From Aegilops tauschii subsp. strangulata (taxonomy: Eukaryota; Streptophyta; Magnoliopsida; Poales; Poaceae), in contig NC_053036.3 in assembly GCF_002575655.3 (NCBI RefSeq), positions 157,022,627 through 157,086,626 on the forward strand: 64,000 nucleotides of DNA. The letters run 5' to 3'. The first letter of the stretch is position 1. Every line of letters begins with the position of its first letter. Shown in pieces: positions 58,226 through 64,000 of the stretch. The notes beneath the pieces were generated by a model. The model was not told the origin of the DNA. It made no database searches and saw only the letters and a list, made by a program, of their open reading frames with translations. Position numbers and translations under genes: made by a program.

Positions 58226-60372
58226 GGACCTCGGCTTTTCTTGGCCGAGGTGGCGGGTAAGCCATTCGTCACGGATGCTATGTTTAAAGGACGCTAGGGC
58301 TTCGGCATCCGAACAGTCGACGATCTGGTTCCTTTTTGGTTAGGAACCTAGTCCAGAATTTTCTGGCGGACTCTCCAGGTTGTTGAACTATGTGACTTAA
58401 GTCATCAGCGTCAGGTGGCCGGACATAAGTGCCTTGGAAGTTGTCAAGAGAAGCTTCTTCCAAGTCCTCCCCGCTGCCGAAGGAATTTTCAGGCAGGCTG
58501 TTTAGCAAGTGTCGAGCTGGTCCTTTGAGCTTTAATGGGAGGTATTTGATAGCGTGGAGGTCATCTCCTCGGGCCATGTGGATGTGGAGAATCTTCGATC
58601 CACACTACGGGATAGGTTGTTTCGTCGTATGATTCAATACTGACGGGCTTGAACCCCTCGGGGAATTCATGATTCAACACCTCATCTGTAAAGCAGAGAG
58701 GGTGTGCGGTGCCTCTATAGCGGGCCGCGTCACGACGCACCTCCGATGAAGTCCGTCCGCGGTTATCAGCCCGGGTGTGATTAAGTTTGTCCCGTCCGAA
58801 TAGGTAGCTGTCATCCCGAGTAGGGAAGCGTCCTCGCGATCCGTAGATTGATCTGGTGTGTCCTGCTCTACTGTCCAGGTCCTGTCGAAGGTCGTATGTA
58901 TGGTCCCGAGCTGTTCTGTTCCTGTTTTTGTGAGGCGGTAGGGCGGGCTGTTGTTCGGCCTATTGCCGTTTTATCCCGACCGCGGGGTGGTCGGTCCGCC
59001 GCACTATCCCGACCACGTGGTGGTCGGTCCGCATTGCGCGACGGGGGTATAGGATCTGGTGCCTCCTCGTCGAACTGAGGTAGCAGTCTGCGTTTTGGAT
59101 AACTCTTGGCTGGGCGCTTGAGGCCGTATTCTTCAGCTGCCAGGACATCGGTCCATCTGTCGATGAGTAGGCTTGATTGACCTGGAGCTCCTGCTACTTT
59201 TTCTTCAGACTTTTGGCAGTAGCTATTAGCTGGCGCTTGAAGCGCTCCTGCTCTAGGGGTGCCTTAGGTACGATGAAATCCTCGCTGCCGAGGCTTTCCT
59301 CGTCCTCGGAGACTGGACGATAACTATCATCATCCGGGTCATTGGGCGTGGCATGTTTATCAGGGTTATCTTTCCCATTGTCTTGTTCTTCCTGTTCGGG
59401 TGTGGCTCCAATAGGGTCTTCATTATTTTCGGCGTCGCCCGGAGTACTATTTTCTCCGGTGCCAGTGTTGCCATTTTTTGAGCGACGAGGCTTAGAACGG
59501 CGTTTAGGGCGCCGGCGCTTGGACTGTGTCTCAGAAGGTTTATTCACAACTGGTTCTTCTTTGTCATCGTCGCTAGCTTTTTTAGGTGTGTCAACCATGT
59601 ACACATCGTACGAAGAGGTGGCCGTCCAACGTCCAGTGAATGGCGGGCCTTGTTCCTTGTCGGCATCGTCGTCCATACCGTCGACATCTTCGGAGCCATA
59701 ATCAAGCACGTCGGTTAAGTCGTCGACAGGGGCTATGAAGTGGGTGGCGGGTGGGAAGCAAAATTCCCCATCATCAGCCTCTAACTCGAACTGAACATAG
59801 TTCGGCTGTGAATCCTCCTCCAAGGACAAATTCTTTAAATAGTTTAGCACATCGCCCAAAGGTGAGTGCTGGAAGATGTCTGTGGCGCTGAATTCGGAAA
59901 TCGATAACCGATTCAGCTCGGTGTCCGCAGGCGCCCCCGGTCCGGAACTTATAGCCGGAGACGATCCCAGAGTTCCATGGACGCAAATATTGCGGGGTGT
60001 TGAGTCCATGTGCTGATCCAACGCTGCGGACTCTGTGGCCTCGGATGGCACGATCTGCTTCGGTTCTAAGGCCGTTGCAGCAACAGGAACCATCTCCCAG
60101 ACATGATCCGATGACAGATTTAAGTCATGTTCATCGGGGCGAAGTGGAGCGATCGCTGCGGTCTCAAATCCGTTGAAGATCAAGTCTCCGCGGATGTCCG
60201 CGACGTAGTTCAAGCTTCCAAATCTGACCTGGTGGCCAGGGGCGTAGCTATCGATCTGCTCCAGATGGCCAAGTGAATTGGCTCGCAGTACGAAGCCGCC
60301 GAACACAAAAATCTGTCCGGGGGAGGAGGTTTCTCCTTGGACATCGTCGCTATCGACGATTGAAGGGGCCAT
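58226..60372 (-). pseudogene. Tat-like gag
   Basis: ATG at 60372, 48 bases inside the LTR edge. The N-terminal ~390 codons (to 59194) are a long acidic, low-complexity region ending in a basic stretch (KRRRPKRRSKPRRSKNG). A degenerate part (59190-58580) and the capsid core follow: IKYLPLKLKGPARHLLNSLP and QPGESARKFWTRFLTKK at 58560-58330. A one-base loss at ~58335 shifts the frame. Binds genomic RNA and assembles particles when intact. Confidence 0.8.
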
Positions 60373-60419
60373 CAAACCTTTCGTGGACGGCACAGTGGAG
60401 CTCTCAATGAAAGCACCAA

Positions 60420-60908
60420 TGTCGGTGTCAAAACTGGCGGATCTCTGGTAGGGGGTCCCAAACTGTGCGTCTAGGATCGATGGTAACAGGAGACGGGGGA
60501 CACAATGTTTTACCCAGGTTTGGGCCCTCTCTATGGAGGTAATACCCTACTTCCTGCTTGATTGATCTTGATGAATATGAGTATTACAAGAGTTGATCTA
60601 CCACTAGATCGTAATGGCTAAACCCTAGAAGCCTAGCCTGAATGACTATGGTAATGAATATATCCTTTCCGGACTAACCCCTCCGGTTTATATAGACATC
60701 GGGGGGGGGGGGGGAATCTAGGGTTACATAGAGTCGGTTACATAAGAAGGAATCTTCAGAGTCGGTCGCCAAGCTTGCCTTCCTCGCCAAGGAGAGTCCA
60801 ATCTGGACACAGGTACAGTCTTCGGCTTTCATGTCTTCACAGCCCATCAGTCCGACCCATGGATAACAGGCCGGACGCCCGAGGACCCCTTAGTCCAGAA
60901 CTCCCTCA
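60420..60908 (-). repeat. 5' LTR of the Tat-like element (489 bp)
   Basis: Minus-oriented TGAGGGAGTTCTGG...ACACCGACA. TATA box TATATAAACC on the minus strand at ~60695-60686, preceded by a C14 run (printed as G14 at 60701-60714). The primer site TTGGTGCTTTCATTGAGAG (60419-60401 minus) follows at the inner edge. Confidence 0.9.
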
Positions 60909-60913
60909 GGCGC

Positions 60914-61227
60914 ACCTACCCCTGGGTGCGCCCTCCTACCTCGTGGCCGCCTCGTTGCGTCTCCGACTTCCACTCCAAGTCTCCTGGATTGCGTTTGTTC
61001 CAAGAAAGATCCTCGCGAAGGTTTCGTTCCATTTGGATTCCGTTTGATATTCCTTTTCTGCGAAACACTGAAATAGGCAAAAAAAAGCAACTGGCACTAG
61101 GCCTCCGGTTAATAGGTTAGTCCCAAAAATAATATAAAAGAGCATATTAAAGCCCATTAAACATCCAAAACAGATAATATAATAGCATGGAACAATAAAA
61201 AATTATAGATACGTTGGAGACGTATCA
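60914..61227 (-). repeat. Athila-type III 5' LTR, outer part
   Basis: Outer 314 bp of the LTR, ending (as printed) GGAGACGTATCA next to the TGCTT duplication. Confidence 0.9.
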
Positions 61228-61232
61228 TGCTT

Positions 61233-61398
61233 GGAGAACTGTCAGTGGTCTGATGAAGCGCCTGCTACCTCTACTGTCCGTGGCCCTGAGGGTACTACCA
61301 CGGAGTCTGAGGAGGCTGAGGAGCCTGACGATGCTACTGCTGCTGATGATGATGATGATTCTGACAGCTCTGCGGCAACTGGCGAGGAGATCTACTAA
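61233..61398 (+). pseudogene. Maximus additional ORF, last part
   Basis: Continues the frame of 44672-46368 without shift across the TGCTT duplication. Very acidic tail (EESEEAEEPDD-type, five consecutive Asp) ending at TAA 61396-61398. Confidence 0.65.
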
Positions 61399-61856
61399 GC
61401 CCCGGGGCGTTAGCTTCGCTCTTTTCCTTTTTGGTGTCTTGATGCCAAAGGGGGAGAGAGCTCTATTAGGTCACGACAGTTGCATGGGGGGTTCATTTGC
61501 GGTTGTTCTTGTGAGTTCATTTGCAGTTGCTCTTTCTAGTGTCTTGTGAATTGTCCTATGTTGTGACTTTGTGCATGGTGTAAGACATGCGTCCCTTATC
61601 TATTTATCTATGCACTCTTCTATCAGTAGAGCCCGCATGTTAATGTTCTGCAAATACGTGCTTTATGTATGGTATTTTGTTTTGCTGTCACTGGTTGGTC
61701 TATAAAATCTAGGGGGAGCATTGATCCTAGTGTGAGCATTTTGCATTCCAAAAGCAAACACTAAATAGTGCTCACACTCAGGGGGAGCCCCATCTATATT
61801 TTCTAGATCTCTCATGCTTTTCGAGTGGTTGTCATCATCCACCAAAAAGGGGAGAT
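61399..61856 (+). other. Maximus 3' non-coding region and polypurine tract
   Basis: Non-coding. The functional polypurine tract is AAAAAGGGGAGAT at 61844-61856, directly before the 3' LTR. Similar tracts occur at ~61446-61460 (AAAGGGGGAGAGAG), ~61708 (TAGGGGGAGCA) and ~61779 (CAGGGGGAGCC). Confidence 0.8.
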
Positions 61857-62155
61857 TGTAAGGGCATCTTCTGCCTTAGGGTTTTGGTGATGATGACAAC
61901 ACACGCGTGGACTAATCGTGCGTCCTAGTTTTCTCAGGTACACATTGTGTGGCGCAAGACGGTTAGGCCTTCCCTCTATGCGGAAAAGATCGAAGACGGA
62001 GTTTCCGACGTGTTTATTCCTTTGGTCGTAGGATATCCCTACTATTAAGAGGGAATCCACATCGGAAGGTATTGGGTGAATCACTACACGTACACATTCT
62101 TTGCACCCACCATATACCCTCCGTTCGAGGACAGAGTGGTTCCCAAAAGTCCTCT
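61857..62155 (+). repeat. Maximus 3' LTR, first 299 bp
   Basis: Matches 5141-5439 with six substitutions. Ends exactly where CACTAC begins; the rest presumably lies beyond the CACTA element, outside the window. Confidence 0.92.
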
Positions 62156-62996
62156 CACTACAAAAAAAGACACTACCGTGATGATACGTGTTTATCACAG
62201 TAGGTCACGTTTTCTGTCATGCATGTACATCCATGAAAAATTTATGACAGAATCAAGATAGTCATACCTGTGCTGTAGTAGAAGTGTTCCATGACATTAC
62301 GAAAATTATCATCACAGAAGTGTCCATTTCCATGACGATATATCGCGCGTCATAGAAGTGCTTTCGTCAAGGGTGACCGACATGTGGCATCCACCGTAAC
62401 GGGACACCGTTAAGCTATCGGGTCTGGTTTTGGATCCGATAACCCGTTAACAGCCCGGACCAATGGGAATTTTCCATGTGTAAAATTCTCATTGGCCGGA
62501 GGAAACACATGTCGGCTCAACGTTCAGACAGATGTCATCCACTCATTGGACAAGAGGCGCCTATGATACGTCGACATGTGGCACGACCCAACAGAGGCCC
62601 ATTCCGATGAAAAGGCCGGGCCTATCAAAATAAGGGGCCGGCCCATTAGCGGCCTACTTGAGTCAGGCCCATTTACAAGTACGGCCCATACAAGTTACAA
62701 AGAATCGGCCCATCAAAGGCCCATTCTAGATTCGACAATTTCCAGCCCATCATCAGTTTAAGCTCGTTAATGGCCCGCTATGTTTTTGGGCCCAATTGCG
62801 GAGCTTCTTTCGGCCTGTTAGCAGCCCATCGTCAGTTCCAGCCCGTTAGCGACCCGGAACATCTTTCGGCCTTTTCTCGGCCCATTCTGTAGTTGGGCCA
62901 ATTCTAGCTCACTGTGACTTTAGGCCTGTCCTCAGCCCATTCGGTAAATGGGCCAACTCTTAGCCCATTTTGTCTCTCGGCCTGTTAAGGGCCCGC
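62156..62996 (+). mobile_element. CACTA (En/Spm) transposon, left end
   Basis: Terminus CACTACAAAAAAAGACACTA is diagnostic. Subterminal direct and inverted repeats follow: CATGACA/TGTCATG-type motifs at 62210-62360 and many GGCCCAT/GGCCCGTTA copies at 62595-62996. A 14-bp-arm hairpin sits at 62460-62495. No transposase in the visible 841 bp. Interrupted at 62997 by another element. Confidence 0.85.
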
Positions 62997-63467
62997 TGTC
63001 GGTGTCAAAACCGGCGGATCTCGGGTAGGGGGTCCCGAACTGTGCGTCTAAGGTCGATGGTAACAGGAGACAGGGGACACGAGGTTTACCCAGGTTCAGG
63101 CCCTCTCTATGGAGGTAATACCCTACTTCCTGCTTGATTTATCTTTATGAATATGAGTATTACAAGAGTTGATCTACCACGAGATCCAAATGGCTAAAAC
63201 CCTAGAAGTCTAGCTTGTATGATTATGATTGCCTCTACAGACTAAACCCTCCAGTTTATATAGACACCGGAGGGGACTAGGGTTGTACAAAGTCGGTTAT
63301 AGAGAAAGGAATCTTCGTATCCGAACGCCAAGCTTGCCATCCACGCCAAGGAGAGTCCTATCCGGACACGGGAGAGAGTCTTCTGTCTTGTATCTTCATG
63401 GCCCATCAGTCCGGCCCATGTCCAATAGGTCGGACGCCCGAGGACCCCTTAATCCAGGACTCCCTTA
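62997..63467 (-). repeat. LTR of a second Tat-like element (471 bp)
   Basis: Printed TGTCGGTGTCAAAACCGGCG...CTCCCTTA, the same family as 60420-60908, in the same orientation (TATA TATATAAACTGG on the minus strand near 63260). By position it is the 3' LTR. The left flank CCCGC should recur outside the window. Confidence 0.88.
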
Positions 63468-64000
63468 GTAGCCCCTAAACCAGGCTTCAATGACGAGGTG
63501 TCCGGCGCGCAGATTGTCTTTGGCATTGCAAGGCGGGTTCCTTTTCCGAATACTCCAACGCATCCTTCAAACATCGAAAACATGTCCGGCTCTGCAAAAC
63601 AAGTACCACACACAACCGCAGAGAGTATAATATTTCACGAGTCCAATCTGCTGACAACTTTTTGTAGCGTGACATCACGTCCCTGCCCGGTCATTATTTC
63701 AATTTGTTTTTAGCCTCCCGCTCCATATTTCAAGATGTGGTTTTATTGGCACGTCTTGTCAAAGCAAAGATCGTGTCCCCTTATTGCAGGATTCTCATCA
63801 ATACGGGCGTGGGTAATCCAACCGTGCCGTCTATACAGCCCTTGGGGAATAGGCGAGTGGGGAGGCGCTTGATATTCGCTGCCTTTATAAGGAGATAAGG
63901 ATTCACCCTTTTCCAACCACGCCTTCTCTCTCTCTGCCTACCCATTATCGAGCTCCAACGCCTAAGTTCTTATTCTTTTCCACCCCAAGAAAGCACTCAG
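63468..64000 (+). promoter_or_regulatory. Upstream region of the antisense ORF in the second Tat-like element
   Basis: 533 bp between the LTR and the expected ATG of the plus-strand additional ORF. A TATA-like CTTTATAAGG at ~63882-63891 is followed by a CT-rich leader (63925-63945) and then sequence matching 52672-52727, the leader of the same ORF in the other copy. The window ends a few bases before the expected ATG. Confidence 0.5.

Larger units (their letters stand above)
52386..60908 (-). mobile_element. Tat-like gypsy element with antisense additional ORF, pol deleted
   Basis: Duplication GGCGC on both sides (52381-52385, 60909-60913). Orientation is minus: LTR TATA box and gag-protease read leftwards. 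5' LTR 60420-60908, gag and protease 60372-57041, then ~1.2 kb without coding, then an ORF in the opposite direction (52731-55845), then a truncated 3' LTR (52386-~52650). RT, RNase H and integrase are missing. An extra antisense ORF downstream is a known property of several Tat-clade elements; the family could be Fatima-like (from memory, uncertain). Confidence 0.85.
46374..61227 (-). mobile_element. Athila-type gypsy element III (Sabrina-like), with nested Tat-like element
   Basis: Perfect duplication TGCTT (46369-46373, 61228-61232). 3' LTR 46374-47957, 5' LTR 51128-61227 split by the element at 52386-60908. Primer site on the minus strand at 51116-51101 (TGGCGCCATTGTCGGG). The own sequence is ~6.3 kb: one ORF of 240 codons and non-coding sequence; no protease, RT or integrase. 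Confidence 0.92.
5141..62155 (+). mobile_element. Maximus-type copia (Sirevirus) LTR retrotransposon, split by five direct insertions
   Basis: After subtracting the nested elements, about 11 kb of one plus-strand element remains in correct order: 5' LTR (5141-5632 and 12109-13157), Met-tRNA primer site, gag (13209-15335, 21881-22253), protease/pre-integrase (22264-22814), integrase (32787-33780), RT-RNase H (33985-35553), a long post-pol region with an additional spliced ORF (44672-46368, 61233-61398), polypurine tract (61842-61856) and the first 299 bp of the 3' LTR (61857-62155). The order PR-IN-RT-RH is diagnostic for copia; the long post-pol region, multiple polypurine tracts and LTR palindromes fit Sireviruses. 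The 3' LTR is cut by a CACTA element, so the distal target duplication is not visible. Confidence 0.85.

Noticed and set aside
57719..58297. 192-codon plus-strand hydrophobic frame resembling a membrane protein
   Set aside because: Antisense to the gag-protease segment of the Tat-like element; hydrophobicity arises from the complement of Lys/Arg/Asp-rich codons.
1..64000. CRISPR arrays, bacterial defence genes, tRNA or rRNA genes
   Set aside because: No regularly spaced repeats, no cloverleaf candidates apart from primer-binding sites, and everything recognisable is plant nuclear.

Overview
The window is nuclear DNA from a large-genome grass of the wheat tribe (Triticeae). It holds one ordinary split plant gene at the left edge, then about 60 kb of nested transposable elements whose LTR ends, primer sites and coding domains match families common in wheat and barley (Angela and Maximus copia elements, Athila-type gypsy elements, Stowaway MITEs, Harbinger and CACTA elements). 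There are no bacterial-style operons, CRISPR arrays or tRNA/rRNA genes. Family names are from memory of the families, not from a search.

Positions 1-3261: the 5' five coding exons (minus strand) of the mitochondrial succinyl-CoA ligase alpha subunit; the last ~75 codons lie left of the window. Its promoter is short, because a degenerate PIF/Harbinger transposon begins about 280 bp upstream of the ATG (3262-4612), with a Stowaway MITE inside it. An old LTR-like fragment follows (4613-5140).

Positions 5141-62155: one Maximus-type (Sirevirus) copia element of about 11 kb stretched to 57 kb by insertions. In order: (1) an internally deleted Angela copia element (5633-12103, TSD GTGTT) in its 5' LTR; (2) an Athila-type gypsy element, type I (15336-21880), in gag; (3) a pol-less gypsy-like element with ~3.2 kb LTRs (22820-32781, TSD CTACA) between the pre-integrase and integrase domains; (4) Athila-type II (36259-44467, minus, TSD GGTAC) in the post-pol region; (5) Athila-type III (46374-61227, minus, TSD TGCTT) in an additional ORF. 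Element III carries in its own 5' LTR a Tat-like gypsy element (52386-60908, TSD GGCGC) with gag-protease on the minus strand and a spliced antisense ORF on the plus strand. The Maximus 3' LTR stops at 62155, where a CACTA element begins; that CACTA is cut at 62997 by a second copy of the Tat-like element, running off the window.

All elements look defective: nonsense codons, frameshifts, lost catalytic residues, or absence of reverse transcriptase. The most interesting features are the additional ORFs: an intron-containing ORF with its own TATA box downstream of Maximus pol, and a six-exon ORF antisense to gag in the Tat-like element. Also notable are three Athila-type elements that share LTRs and conserved non-coding hairpins while carrying different coding cassettes.
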